64,000 bases of DNA. Origin: Pseudoalteromonas luteoviolacea. GTDB lineage: Bacteria > Pseudomonadota > Gammaproteobacteria > Enterobacterales > Alteromonadaceae. The DNA is taken from the NCBI RefSeq assembly GCF_001750165.1, contig NZ_CP015411.1:2446001-2510000 (forward strand), in the 5' to 3' direction. The position numbers were made by a program, and so were the translations under genes. Below are positions 10,855-18,916 of the stretch, in pieces (position 1 is the first letter of the stretch; the number at the start of each line of letters is the position of its first letter). The notes under the pieces were generated by a model that saw only the letters and a program-made list of their open reading frames with translations, made no database searches and had not been told where the DNA came from.

Positions 10855-10905
10855 CATTCTTAATGTCCAATACTAGACGGTATCGGACATTAAGAATGAT
10901 TTTTT
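10855..10905. terminator. 14-bp stem hairpin next to truncated secreted-protein gene
   Basis: CATTCTTAATGTCC pairs exactly with GGACATTAAGAATG across a 16-base loop, followed by ATTTTTTAGG on the plus strand. It lies four bases downstream of the stop of the leftward gene at 10,909. It probably works as its terminator, though the T-run faces the plus direction. Confidence 0.55.
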
Positions 10906-10908
10906 AGG

Positions 10909-11340
10909 TTAACTTTCAGTGATATCCCAAGTTACATATAATGGATGACCACGCTCTGGAATATCTCCAACATTATCCAACTGCATATCTTCAAACCCGT
11001 TATCACCAGAGCCCGCTTTAATTTTTATGTCCACTGAATTATCTGATGCCGATGCTTTAGCAAAATTATCTTGAGCGTACCCACATTGAAAGCTTAGCTT
11101 AACCGTGGTTATTTCTGAGTTACCGATTACCAAAGAAATATCACCTTCTGAACCATAAGCTGCGCCTGTTGGATCTTTCTGTGTAAAAGATGAAGTTTCT
11201 CCATGTTTAATGACTGTGGGTGTTGGCTGTTGAGAAAACGAACCATGTGTTGCATGAGAATTCGTTACTTTAATTGTCCAATTTGTAGAGTTTTTGATAT
11301 ACCCGTATGTTGAGAAATCGGCATTACAAACAGTATGTAT
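10909..11340 (-). pseudogene. Truncated secreted beta-sandwich protein, aegerolysin-like
   Basis: About 143 codons are open on the minus strand, ending at 10,909, but there is no credible start codon: upstream of the ACTGTTTGTAATGCC region the frame meets a TGA at about 11,341. The reading includes STNWTIKVTNSHATHGSFS and GAAYGSEGDISLVIGN. This layout (short N-W-T strand, a G-S-F turn, then G..EG followed by strands) resembles aegerolysins and the insecticidal crystal protein ET79 family, which bind membrane lipids. That resemblance is by eye and weak. The 5' end stops just where the 307-bp repeat region begins, so the gene was probably cut by a rearrangement there. A short product from an internal TTG is possible. 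Confidence 0.4.
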
Positions 11341-11377
11341 TCATACAAATTGTAGGTTGGTAGATAAAAAAACTATT

Positions 11378-11684
11378 ACACTGTATTACTTATGTTTTGA
11401 TATTCAACACGCCGTTGTTTATTGGATTGTTTAAACTTAGATGCTGTAACTTAAATTTGTCTGAAACTTGGAACTTAACTTTAGATTACTTTGGTAGTCT
11501 CACTATTGTTTTAGTCATCAAAATCATGGCCCCTATTTCTTTATTTTATACTGAGGAATTACTCTGTAAAATTAAAATAGAAATCAATTTAACATAACAC
11601 TTATATTCGCACTACCACCAAGCTTTCGCTTAAAATGGCAGCAACCGTGATGTTTTTATACAATTTTAAAGTTTATTGTTCTCG
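11378..11684. repeat. 307-bp direct repeat, left copy
   Basis: Almost identical to 61,796-62,102 in the same orientation, the same length, with about three single-base differences seen (GATATTC/GATATCC, GTTGTTTA/GTTATTTA, GATTACTTT/GATTATTTT). It ends directly against the left end of the relic prophage at 11,686. The small open frame inside it, present in both copies, starts with TTG and has no ribosome-binding site, so I do not call it a gene. The two copies bracket the whole prophage, relic and defence region. Confidence 0.85.
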
Positions 11685-11812
11685 CTGTAAGGGATCGTTC
11701 ATTTCTAGATTTAGCCAAACCATGAAATTCAACTTTTGATTCCTCTGTAAGCCCCGTAATTACTGGACCTCTAAAATTTCCGAGACAAAATCTCAATTAT
11801 AAAAAATACGGT

Positions 11813-12011
11813 TTAAACATCAACAAGCTTAACTTCAACAACTCGATTCATATCCGGGTCGATTTGAATTGTGATCTGAACACCATTGGCTATGAACTGC
11901 AGAACGCTTTGGTTAAAAGTAGAATTTGTTTGGGTTTGGACTAACTTCATTAACTCGGTCGTTTGTTCAAACCCGATAATTTGAAGCGCAGTGTTTAGCA
12001 TCGGCTCATCA
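11813..12011 (-). pseudogene. C-terminal half of split F gene of the relic prophage
   Basis: The last 66 codons match the C-terminus of the intact F protein (IGFEQTTELMKLVQ, QITIQIDPDMNRVVEVKLVDV) with a handful of changes. The rest of this gene lies at 56,271-56,455, also on the minus strand. The two pieces meet at the 5-bp duplication ATAAT and align with the intact F gene without gain or loss at the join. An open frame running on to 12,127 is a chimera that enters the end of the intact prophage. It is not a real gene. Confidence 0.85.
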
Positions 12012-12016
12012 ATAAT
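12012..12016. repeat. 5-bp target-site duplication, left
   Basis: ATAAT directly before TGTAAGGGG; the same five bases follow TTACA at 56,266-56,270. The intact F gene has ATAAC at the same place (around 12,488), so the original target was within the relic F gene. Confidence 0.88.
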
Positions 12017-12191
12017 TGTAAGGGGTCGTTCATTTCTAGATTTAGCCAAACCATGAAATTCAACTTTCGATTCCTCTGAAAGCCCCGTAGTTACTGGACC
12101 TCTAAAATTTTCGAGCCAAAATCTCAAATATTAAAAATACATTTGTTTTTAGACAAAACCCGCTCATTCCATATCATTTTACGCTCATTCC
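12017..12191. promoter_or_regulatory. Left end with putative transposase-binding sites
   Basis: The end begins TGTAAGGGG. CGTTCATTTC lies at 12,027-12,036, and two close copies, CGCTCATTCC, lie at 12,161-12,170 and 12,182-12,191. This spacing (one site at the tip, two more about 135-165 bases inward) resembles the L1, L2, L3 layout of Mu. The relic left end has the first site but lacks the inner two. The assignment of these as binding sites is inference. Confidence 0.5.
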
Positions 12192-12240
12192 TGCTCACAA
12201 TACGTTTAGAATTAGACTAAAAATCGCCATTTTTAAAAAC

Positions 12241-12292
12241 GTTTAAACGCTCTTTAAACAGACTTTAAAGCCGCTTTAAATACGGTTTAAAC
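12241..12292. repeat. Five TTTAAA boxes at exact 11-bp spacing
   Basis: Eight-base units of the type GTTTAAAC or CTTTAAAG start at 12,241, 12,252, 12,263, 12,274 and 12,285, so each lies on the same face of the helix. The array sits between the left end and F and overlaps the F stop codon. Similar arrays occur at 18,406 and 33,182. No role is known; protein binding or DNA bending is possible. Confidence 0.7.
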
Positions 12293-13429
12293 ATCAACAA
12301 GCTTAACTTCAACAACACGATTCATGTCTGGGTCGATTTGAATTGTGATCTGAACTCCGTTTGCTGCGAACTGCAGAACGCTTTGGTTAAATGTAGAGTT
12401 TGCTTGAGCTTGGACCAACTTCATTAATTCAGTCGTTTGCTCAAACCCAATAACTTGAATCGCTGTTTTTAGCATTGCTTCATCAATAACTACCAGCGTG
12501 CTTTTTGTCTCAGGTGCCACATCTAAAACTGATTTGAATAATTTCGGATGCAAGTGCCCTAGCGTTAATTTCGTTCCAGCCTCTGGCTTTCCTATCGCTT
12601 GCTTTGCTGCAACTGTCGAAACCTGAGATTTAAAATAATCTTTGCCTTCATTTATAGCGGCATTAAAAATTGGCGTCGCCACTTCTCGAATTTGGTGATC
12701 GAGCTTTGCTAACATCTGGCCTGTTGCCTTGTCTGCACCTAACCATGCAAGACCAGGATTGTAATCCCAACCTAAATCTATACCTGGCAAACGTTCTAGC
12801 TCTTCACCTGTTTTTGGATCAACTTCAATAAATGGTTTTTGGTATGAGGATAAAGCTGAATCAGGTGTAACAGTTAAACCCATGCGCTTTATGTCTGCGT
12901 CACTCATGCTCACGACTTTACACCTACAGTTCCAACCGTTCGGCGGATAATGTGTGTGCCAGAAATTATGTTCAATTGGTAAAAGAATATAATTCCACGC
13001 GTTATGTTGCGGTCTTACTCGCGAGTCACCTGCAGTTAAATATAAAAGATACGGTTTGCGATGTTTTATTCGTTCCTGCTGTTGCCATCGGCCAGCTGCC
13101 CGCGCTGTGTTTTTATTGTTTTGATAAATTACTTGAGTTCGCCAACCGCGTTTTCCATTGTATGACCAACCATGTTTGGCAACGGTTTTGTCAAAGCGCG
13201 CTCTAAAGTCGGTGATCGTCTCACCATTTTCAATTGCAGCAAGTACATCTTTATATAAATCATCTAACAATTCAGCTTTGGTAGCTCCAGCAACAGTAAA
13301 CGCGCGAGCATGTATGTGGCCAAGTAAATCCTTGTACGACTCAGTTGGTATTTGAACTTTTGATTTTAGATTTGAAATGGCCTCGTCGAATTTTACGAGT
13401 TGGCCATATTGAGGTGTTGTATCGGACAT
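12287..13429 (-). CDS. Phage head morphogenesis protein, Mu gpF-like
   Basis: A 380-residue minor head protein of the Mu gpF / SPP1 gp7 family, thought to act at the portal during head assembly and possibly to enter the cell with DNA. The family core is visible at about residues 85-185: WRTQVIYQNNKNTARAAGRW, then LTAGDSRVRPQHN and the zinc-like HTHYPPNGWNCRCKV. The C-terminal 70 residues (IGFEQTTELMKLVQ onward) are a separate conserved module, also kept in the relic copy. It is the last gene of the leftward arm, ends 270 bases from the prophage end and follows the portal gene as in other Mu-like phages. It should be expressed late from the promoter element at 18,321. Confidence 0.85.
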   Translation of the reverse strand: MSDTTPQYGQLVKFDEAISNLKSKVQIPTESYKDLLGHIHARAFTVAGATKAELLDDLYKDVLAAIENGETITDFRARFDKTVAKHGWSYNGKRGWRTQVIYQNNKNTARAAGRWQQQERIKHRKPYLLYLTAGDSRVRPQHNAWNYILLPIEHNFWHTHYPPNGWNCRCKVVSMSDADIKRMGLTVTPDSALSSYQKPFIEVDPKTGEELERLPGIDLGWDYNPGLAWLGADKATGQMLAKLDHQIREVATPIFNAAINEGKDYFKSQVSTVAAKQAIGKPEAGTKLTLGHLHPKLFKSVLDVAPETKSTLVVIDEAMLKTAIQVIGFEQTTELMKLVQAQANSTFNQSVLQFAANGVQITIQIDPDMNRVVEVKLVDV

Positions 13430-13441
13430 TTGTTAGCTTTT

Positions 13442-13900
13442 TTAAGCAGCTTTTTCTTTAGCTTTGGTTTTTTCACCAGTCCACTTTGCAGCTGTTGAGC
13501 TTGAAACTGTGAAACAGGCGTTGATTTGCATTTGTTTTGGTTCGTCAGCGTCGATACACATTGTTTTTAGCTTTGGCGTTGCGGAATAATTTACAGTCTG
13601 CTTGGTTAAATCTTTAAAGCGAGGGCCAAGAATGGACTTAAGTTCATCAGCATCAGATATCTTATAGGAAGTACTTTCAACAACAGTGCAACGCCCTACT
13701 TCTTCAATGACTACCGCTTGACCAGGTTTCAGTTTTTTTAGTATCTCAGTATTTATCTCTTTCACTTCTTTTTGTGCATTATCAATGGTTGTTTTAAGCG
13801 CCCACCCTCGTTGCGCAAGTTCCCCTAAGGCGGGGGTTGCTTTTCTTTTAGTTTCACCATCTTCTTTTTTAGTAATTATGACAATATTGTTTGTTGGCAT
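13442..13900 (-). CDS. Hypothetical phage protein between portal and F
   Basis: A 152-residue soluble protein that I do not recognise. It has a basic N-terminus (VIITKKEDGETKRKATP), a predicted helical middle (AQKEVKEINTEILKKLKPGQ), a beta-rich part, and an alanine-lysine-rich tail. It lies 12 bases before F and one base after the portal gene, within the late head operon, so a role in head assembly or packaging is likely from context. The start ATG at 13,900 follows a good GGAGAT site. Confidence 0.6.
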   Translation of the reverse strand: MPTNNIVIITKKEDGETKRKATPALGELAQRGWALKTTIDNAQKEVKEINTEILKKLKPGQAVVIEEVGRCTVVESTSYKISDADELKSILGPRFKDLTKQTVNYSATPKLKTMCIDADEPKQMQINACFTVSSSTAAKWTGEKTKAKEKAA

Positions 13901-13901
13901 G

Positions 13902-15374
13902 TTAAATCTCCTGTTGATTTGCCTCGTTCATTCCTTCTAAAACCTCCAATTCAAACGCCTTTACAGCAACTTCTGCTAGGGCTGAATTGGAGATATTTGG
14001 GAACTCATCAAGGATGTTTTGTTTTAGTTCGTCTAGGTTGTTTGCGTGTTTTGCAAACTCAAAAATCTTTCTAATTTCGGCATCTGTTGCCTGGTCAAAC
14101 TCGTCAAAAGTTTGGATGTCAGTGCCTTGTTGGTCACTTGAAAAGTCCTGTTTTGCTGGCGTAGAAATGCCTTGACCATCGTCTTTAATTTCTAGCAACG
14201 CAGCACCTTTTTGAGGCTTGGGAATGCCTAAAGTCTTGTAAACATAATCTTCTGAAACAGGCACCATACGTGCTGACTCCCTTATCACGTTTACTGTTTC
14301 GAGGTTGATCTCTTTCTTGTCTCTCCAGACATATTTGGGTGGTTCGCCACCATCAAAATTCACTCTATGAATCGTTTCGAGTAGCTGGTTTCGATAACCA
14401 GAGACAAGCGCCCTATCAGCCCGTTGGTTTTCACCCGCGCGTTTAGCGTGTGTCTCACTCGCTGCACGTGCACCGGCTTTTTGTTCTGTTGCAAGCGTTT
14501 GAGATGTCAGCGCTTTACTCATTTCTGAGTTACACAAATTAATAAGCTGAAGCTGAACTGGTTCACCAGACATTTTGCTTTCGATAATGTCTAAACTCGC
14601 GTCATCTGGTATAACGGCAATACCATCAGTTAGCAGCTTTGCTAAACCCTCGACTAATTCATCTATATCTTTGTCTTGCATGCCTGGACGGTATTTCCCA
14701 ACGGGAAACGGCACGCCAAAGCGCTCGCATAACTGAACAAAAAACTTAAAGCCGCCATGCTTAAACATCCAAGGCCAAAAGCAGCTACTTAAAAGCGCAA
14801 TACCATATGGGTTTTTAGCTTCTGGCATATGGCGCACACAGGTCCAGCGGTCCTCATTGATGGGCTCGCCTTCGGGATTTTCGCGGGTTTTAACAAGGAG
14901 CTCGTGATCTGAATTAAATGCAAAGCGCCCTGCTGGCCATTGTTCAATTGTGCTAGGTATCCACGCGTTGTCTTGTTTTTCGAACTTGCCTAAATGGGTT
15001 ACTGCAAATCCATGTAAAATTGCACTGTAGTTGTGCCAATCGATGTCCATCCACTGGGTATTTTTTGCGGGGCTTGATGCCATGAGGGTCTTTGCAATCT
15101 CATAGCTTTTCATGCTTGCTTCGTCATCGCCTCCTGGCACCAGTTCAGCATTAAATGCGAACATACCTGAGCGCAAACTACGCAATTCGCCAATTACATG
15201 GGCATCGCGTGCTATCTCGTCATATATGAACGAGCTTTTACCTGCTTTGCGTAATATCGGATCGGGGTTTGGCAATTCTCGCATCATGGCCCATAAAGCA
15301 GGGTCTGTTTTACTCATCGAAAAGGCTTTTTGTAGTGCGCGATAGCCCTTATAACTTAAGTGGGGTTTAGACAT
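13902..15374 (-). CDS. Portal protein, DUF935 (Mu gp29-like)
   Basis: A 490-residue protein of the DUF935 family, the portal of Mu-like phages, forming the dodecameric ring through which DNA enters the head. The N-terminal part has DPALWAMMRELPNPDPILRK and DEIARDAHVIGELRSLR. The central part has HGFAVTHLGKFEKQ, the typical WSMPE-like RHMPEAKNPYGIALL and the FFVQLCERFGVPFPVGKY segment. Its start overlaps the end of the large terminase by eight bases. It is followed by the hypothetical gene and F, the standard Mu order. Length and motifs are normal. Confidence 0.9.
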   Translation of the reverse strand: MSKPHLSYKGYRALQKAFSMSKTDPALWAMMRELPNPDPILRKAGKSSFIYDEIARDAHVIGELRSLRSGMFAFNAELVPGGDDEASMKSYEIAKTLMASSPAKNTQWMDIDWHNYSAILHGFAVTHLGKFEKQDNAWIPSTIEQWPAGRFAFNSDHELLVKTRENPEGEPINEDRWTCVRHMPEAKNPYGIALLSSCFWPWMFKHGGFKFFVQLCERFGVPFPVGKYRPGMQDKDIDELVEGLAKLLTDGIAVIPDDASLDIIESKMSGEPVQLQLINLCNSEMSKALTSQTLATEQKAGARAASETHAKRAGENQRADRALVSGYRNQLLETIHRVNFDGGEPPKYVWRDKKEINLETVNVIRESARMVPVSEDYVYKTLGIPKPQKGAALLEIKDDGQGISTPAKQDFSSDQQGTDIQTFDEFDQATDAEIRKIFEFAKHANNLDELKQNILDEFPNISNSALAEVAVKAFELEVLEGMNEANQQEI

Positions 15375-17109
15375 GATAGCCCCCTATTGATTTGGTCACT
15401 TTTCGACTTCTTATTTTTGGAATACCACCCGCGCCTGTGCTAGCAATCATCCATAAAATGGTGAGTGCACAGCTTAAATCGTAATGGTGGAGGCTTTGTT
15501 TCTCTGGCCAGTTTTCTAACTCGTCTATAAGTAATCGACTTCGACGAGTATGAAAAAGAATCTGTGAGGGTTCGTTGATCACAAAGGGCTCTAACCCCTC
15601 AATGCGCTCCTCTTGAGGCACGGTCGCCGTTACACCTCTCAGCGGCAGCGCCACGCCCTCATCTAATGCATCTTTCATGTAGGTTTGGCGCATAAAATCA
15701 AAGGCGTTATTGTTCTCAAAGCCCCACACCAAACATTTATATTCTAGTTGTAACTTTATTAGATCTTTCAATAGCCGGCTGGGGCCGCGAACTTTTCGGC
15801 TTTCATATTCTAGGTGTAATTGCCCCAGTTCTTTGGCCCAAAAACCAACGAGTAAAGCACTTGGGTCGGCGCTGGCTGTTTTACCCATACTTGGGTCACA
15901 TGCACCATATGGCGTCCATAGATTTAAGCGGTTAACCCAAGTCTCAAAGCGATAAAAGATCTGCTCTTCGTCAGACTTGGCAATACCTTGCATCTCTCGA
16001 TTAAACTCACGTTTATTCGATGCTCGCATCGCCATCAAATCATAGAGAGAACGCACGCTTGGCCAACTGGTTTTTGCGCCTTTAGACATGCGCTTTTTGT
16101 TCTTAATCCAAAACTTAAAGCTGGGTTTATCCTCAAGGGCGACTGCTCTCCCTTTACCTGCGGCTTGCTTCTCAAACTCTTTGTCTTTGTAAAGCATGAG
16201 CTCACGGCATTGCTCCCAAAGTTCCATGTTTTCAGGTAGCTGTGAAATAGCTTTAAAGCGATGCACGATATGACCTGCGGCGTGCTCAGCTCTGGATATT
16301 GGGTCGTCATTGTTTAATACGGTGTTTACGCCAAGGAATTTAACCCCTTTACCTGGCGGGCCTAGGTATTGCACCGCAGCTTCTAAAAATGCCCAGCGGT
16401 TGTCCCTTTCAGTTGCTGATTTGGCCTCTTTATCGGTGATGATGTCATCAGACAAAAGTAACTTAGGGCGGCTTGCGCCGTGGAATGCGCCCCGTACTGA
16501 TTGTTCCGAACCACGGCTTTCAAAGCGCACGCCTTGAGGTGTCGCAAACTCACCTATTTTCCATAGCGGTGACTTTGCGCAGACTTCGGGAAAGTCCAAC
16601 ATTAGGTTGCCATTGCTCAACAACTCTGTTTTTACCACCTCTAATGTTTTGGCAGGCATCTTTGCCTCAGCGCCAAACAGAATAACAAAGTCGATGTAAA
16701 TATTGGGCTTGGTCAGGCCCAGTTCTTCGCATACGGCTTCATCCTGTAGTAGCGCTAAAACCGCGATATATACCGGCGCGATTTTTACAGCTAGAGTTGA
16801 TTTTCCTTCACCACGCGGGGCAACAAACCAATGCTTCCAGTAGTTGTCGAGGTCGATGGCTTTTGGAAACCAATCCATAAAGTACTGTTGGAATTCACTT
16901 GGCTTTTGGCCTTCATCAAGCCACATATGATGTGGAAAATAGGTATAAACAAAGAACTCAAAGTCACCGCCTAATACACGTTGTCTTCGCTCTAAAATGG
17001 CCTCGGGGCTTGGGTCAATATCACGTTGCTTGGCTTCGATATCAATTCTTAGCGCTGACGTTATTTGCTCTAATTCTTCTAAGAATTCTTTGTTACTGAT
17101 ATCGGCCAT
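15367..17109 (-). CDS. Terminase large subunit (Mu gp28-like)
   Basis: A 580-residue packaging motor. The ATPase Walker A appears as APRGEGKSTLAVKIAP (about residues 95-110) and Walker B as KLLLSDDII (about 215-223). The C-terminal RNase-H-like nuclease begins at YGACDPSMGKTASADPSALL (about 400-420), with a further acidic motif in WGFENNNAFDF. It cleaves phage DNA covalently joined to host DNA and drives it into the head. It overlaps both neighbours slightly, fitting one late operon with the small subunit, portal and F. Confidence 0.9.
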   Translation of the reverse strand: MADISNKEFLEELEQITSALRIDIEAKQRDIDPSPEAILERRQRVLGGDFEFFVYTYFPHHMWLDEGQKPSEFQQYFMDWFPKAIDLDNYWKHWFVAPRGEGKSTLAVKIAPVYIAVLALLQDEAVCEELGLTKPNIYIDFVILFGAEAKMPAKTLEVVKTELLSNGNLMLDFPEVCAKSPLWKIGEFATPQGVRFESRGSEQSVRGAFHGASRPKLLLSDDIITDKEAKSATERDNRWAFLEAAVQYLGPPGKGVKFLGVNTVLNNDDPISRAEHAAGHIVHRFKAISQLPENMELWEQCRELMLYKDKEFEKQAAGKGRAVALEDKPSFKFWIKNKKRMSKGAKTSWPSVRSLYDLMAMRASNKREFNREMQGIAKSDEEQIFYRFETWVNRLNLWTPYGACDPSMGKTASADPSALLVGFWAKELGQLHLEYESRKVRGPSRLLKDLIKLQLEYKCLVWGFENNNAFDFMRQTYMKDALDEGVALPLRGVTATVPQEERIEGLEPFVINEPSQILFHTRRSRLLIDELENWPEKQSLHHYDLSCALTILWMIASTGAGGIPKIRSRKVTKSIGGYHV

Positions 17110-17612
17110 TAGTCATCCAACATACTACTTAATTGAGGGCCAAAAGCGGTTAGGATCTCAACCAATTGTGGTGCATAATCGGGGTGGTATTTGGATACAA
17201 AACTCGCTAGCTTTTTCATGACATCCGCTGCAACAGCACGTTTTTCAATCGACTTATTACCGCCGCTTAGCTTCATGATTTTTGTGTACATATCGCTAAG
17301 TTGATTTAACGCTTTGATACGGCCATCAATTGATAGCTCTTCATTTTGTTTGATAAGCTCAAAGGTCGCATTGGTTTGAATGGTAAACTCTTCAATAAAG
17401 TCTTGGGTAAACTCTCCTGCAGGACCAGTTGCTTTGCGTGCGGATGCTCGTGCTAGGTCCCAGTCATCACCAGCGGCTTTGGCTTCGCTTTTCCAGCGCC
17501 TCGCAGTGCTGTCTGCGACTGTGTGTTTAATAGCAGCAACTGATAAGGCCAAAAGCTCATTTACATAGCTGTGTCTAACCGCATTCTTTTTGTCTTCTGG
17601 GTGTGCCATCAA
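17109..17612 (-). CDS. Terminase small subunit, DUF1804 (Mu gp27-like)
   Basis: A 167-residue DNA-recognition subunit of the packaging enzyme. The N-terminal VRHSYVNELLALSVAAIKHTVADSTARRWK is a helix-turn-helix of the DUF1804 type. The C-terminal half is helical and probably mediates oligomerisation and contact with the large subunit. The stop overlaps the start of the large subunit at 17,109. Confidence 0.85.
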   Translation of the reverse strand: MMAHPEDKKNAVRHSYVNELLALSVAAIKHTVADSTARRWKSEAKAAGDDWDLARASARKATGPAGEFTQDFIEEFTIQTNATFELIKQNEELSIDGRIKALNQLSDMYTKIMKLSGGNKSIEKRAVAADVMKKLASFVSKYHPDYAPQLVEILTAFGPQLSSMLDD

Positions 17613-17860
17613 GCGCCTCCACCCAGTTTTAACACTTCAGCTGCTATTGCAACGACCAATCCCGCACCGCCACCGATTGAAGCAATCTTTACCCGATTGT
17701 TAGTAACATGGCTCTCGACCGTCTCTACTCTTGATTCAAGTCTGTCCACGCGTTTTGTCAGGTCAGTTTTGATGTCTGTTACTTCTTTTAAAATCGCTGT
17801 TTGGGTCGCTTGAATCTGACCTATAGACTGAAACAACTGATTCTCTTGTTCAGGCGTCAT
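17609..17860 (-). CDS. Small coiled-coil membrane protein, holin-like
   Basis: An 83-residue protein: a heptad-like coil over about residues 10-55 (ILKEVTDIKTDLTKRVDRLE) followed by one hydrophobic helix (KIASIGGGAGLVVAIAAEVL). This layout resembles XhlA-type phage haemolysin/holin accessory proteins. It lies directly between the lysozyme and terminase genes, overlapping both by a few bases, where Mu-like phages keep lysis genes. A role in lysis is inferred. No other holin candidate is seen nearby. Confidence 0.6.
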   Translation of the reverse strand: MTPEQENQLFQSIGQIQATQTAILKEVTDIKTDLTKRVDRLESRVETVESHVTNNRVKIASIGGGAGLVVAIAAEVLKLGGGA

Positions 17861-18266
17861 ACCATTCCCCCGTTTTCATCTGCTCGGCTAACTGATCTGC
17901 TCGTTCTCCAACTTGCACGGCCCAGCGGCTATCGAACATTTCAATTACAGCTTTGTCCCAATCACCGCGCTCTATGGCAGCAATGGTTTTTTTAAAAGCT
18001 AACAAGCCATGAATGCCAAGATTAAAGGCCATGTTTATCAGAACAGCTTTGCGGGCGGGGTTACATTTTGAGGTATCAATGTGCTTTTCGACTTGGGCAG
18101 TAAAATAAGCGATATCGTTGTTAAGCAAGTAATTGATTTCGTCGTCAGTCAGGCCTCTTTGCTCAAGGTTCCTGCCAACACCTATCGATCGATAGCCACC
18201 AGAGCAAACATACACTGTATGTTCGTATCCTTCATGGCCGATTAGTTGTTTTTTTAGTTTTTCCAT
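17850..18266 (-). CDS. Endolysin, GH24 lysozyme
   Basis: A 138-residue muramidase cutting the peptidoglycan backbone at lysis. The catalytic glutamate lies in GHEGYEHTVY (about residue 13), followed by CSGGYRSIGVGRNL, which matches the E-8-residue-D/C-5-residue-T pattern of phage lysozymes, with Cys and Ser at the second and third places. The C-terminal helical lobe NPARKAVLINMAFNLG is typical. There is no signal peptide, so it depends on a holin. It is the first gene of the leftward late operon, 54 bases downstream of the dyad element at 18,321-18,340. Confidence 0.88.
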   Translation of the reverse strand: MEKLKKQLIGHEGYEHTVYVCSGGYRSIGVGRNLEQRGLTDDEINYLLNNDIAYFTAQVEKHIDTSKCNPARKAVLINMAFNLGIHGLLAFKKTIAAIERGDWDKAVIEMFDSRWAVQVGERADQLAEQMKTGEWYDA

Positions 18267-18320
18267 GCCATTTCCATGTCGTGAGTTACATGGTTAGTCT
18301 GGCAAATTAAGTGCGGGAAT

Positions 18321-18340
18321 TTAGGTGTAAAATGTTTTGC
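18321..18340 (-). promoter_or_regulatory. Putative late-promoter dyad, lysis-head operon
   Basis: On the minus strand GCAAAACATTTTACACCTAA, containing the dyad GYAAAA-CA-TTTTAC, 54 bases before the lysozyme start. Nearly the same 20 bases occur before protease I (33,825) and before the tail gene at 45,006 (44,927). Downstream similarity continues with a CCCGC box followed by a T/A-rich possible -10. Likely the binding site of the Mor/C-type activator. Confidence 0.68.
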
Positions 18341-18405
18341 GGTGATTTGAAGCGATGTGAATATATTAGGCTAAAGCAAAAAACGGTCTACTGCAATAAT
18401 GACCG

Positions 18406-18433
18406 TTTAAATGATGTTTAAAGGGGGTTTAAA
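18406..18433. repeat. Three TTTAAA boxes at 11-bp spacing
   Basis: TTTAAA at 18,406, 18,417 and 18,428. The array lies between the late promoter element and the end of the zinc-ribbon gene. Same type as the arrays at 12,241 and 33,182. Confidence 0.6.
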
Positions 18434-18434
18434 T

Positions 18435-18698
18435 CTATAGTGAATCAAGCAAAGTATGTTCAGTATTCTCCTCATCATCTACCAACGTAAATATACTCAC
18501 GCTCGCAAGTGCACCATCATAGCTTTGGTTTGTCTCGCAAAAGTCGCATGATTCACATTGCACTTTAAATGCATAGTATTTAATGGAATAAACGCAGTCT
18601 AAGCTAGAGCCACAATTAGGACATGCAAGTTTACTTAACTTAGATGGCTTTGCTCCTAATGCCTCTAGCTTTTTCTTTATACTTGGCGTTTGAGTCAT
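18435..18698 (-). CDS. Small zinc-ribbon protein
   Basis: An 87-residue protein with two Cys pairs, CPNCG (about 25-29) and CESCDFC (about 48-54), which should bind one zinc. The N-terminus is lysine-rich and the C-terminus acidic. Mu encodes a small zinc protein, Com, that activates translation of mom. This gene is in the middle region, not next to a DNA-modification gene, so that role cannot be claimed. A regulatory or nucleic-acid-binding role is plausible. Confidence 0.6.
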   Translation of the reverse strand: MTQTPSIKKKLEALGAKPSKLSKLACPNCGSSLDCVYSIKYYAFKVQCESCDFCETNQSYDGALASVSIFTLVDDEENTEHTLLDSL

Positions 18699-18713
18699 TG
18701 ATAAGCCTCACCT

Positions 18714-18908
18714 TTAAAGGCCGCAGCCAATTTCAAATACTTCGAAGCCGAACGCGCTGCCTAAAACTGAATTTTGTGCGCCTGCCTCTGCCGCTTCTTT
18801 AGTTTCAAATCTTGCTATGTCAGGCTCATTTTCACTGTTAACCAAGGGTGTATAACCACCTGTTTGCGTTGTGAGCATTACAAAGAAGTCGCCGCTATTT
18901 CGCTCCAT
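18714..18908 (-). CDS. Small hypothetical phage protein
   Basis: A 64-residue protein (begins MERNSGDFFVMLTTQTGGYT) with a compact alpha/beta look and the segment FETKEAAEAGAQNSVLGSAF, in the style of small phage proteins that place a helix after a short sheet. No function known. It lies in the middle gene cluster between Mor and the lysis operon, eight bases downstream of the beta-repeat gene. Confidence 0.5.
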   Translation of the reverse strand: MERNSGDFFVMLTTQTGGYTPLVNSENEPDIARFETKEAAEAGAQNSVLGSAFGFEVFEIGCGL

Positions 18909-18916
18909 ACACCACC

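Larger units (their letters stand above)
11686..12016. mobile_element. Relic Mu-like prophage, left end
   Basis: The sequence from 11,686 (TGTAAGGGATCGTTCATTTC) aligns base for base with the left end of the intact prophage at 12,017 (TGTAAGGGGTCGTTCATTTC) for about 115 bases, with roughly nine differences. After that the relic jumps directly to the end of an F gene, where the intact prophage has about 160 further bases with two putative transposase sites. The five bases before it (CTCGC) would be its target duplication. The matching right end is not seen. The relic continues on the far side of the intact prophage at 56,266. Confidence 0.75.

Noticed and set aside
11397..11597. 66-codon frame, present in both copies of the 307-bp repeat
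   Set aside because: It starts with TTG, has no ribosome-binding site and no protein-like pattern; its conservation is explained by the DNA repeat.
11378..11684. 307-bp repeat as an integron attC site or insertion sequence
   Set aside because: It has no transposase frame, no terminal inverted repeats and no paired core sites of attC type that I can see.
11813..12127. Open frame of 104 codons ending like protein F
   Set aside because: It is a chimera: its 3' part is the relic F remnant and its 5' part is the end of the intact prophage. No ribosome-binding site fits and it exists only because of the insertion.
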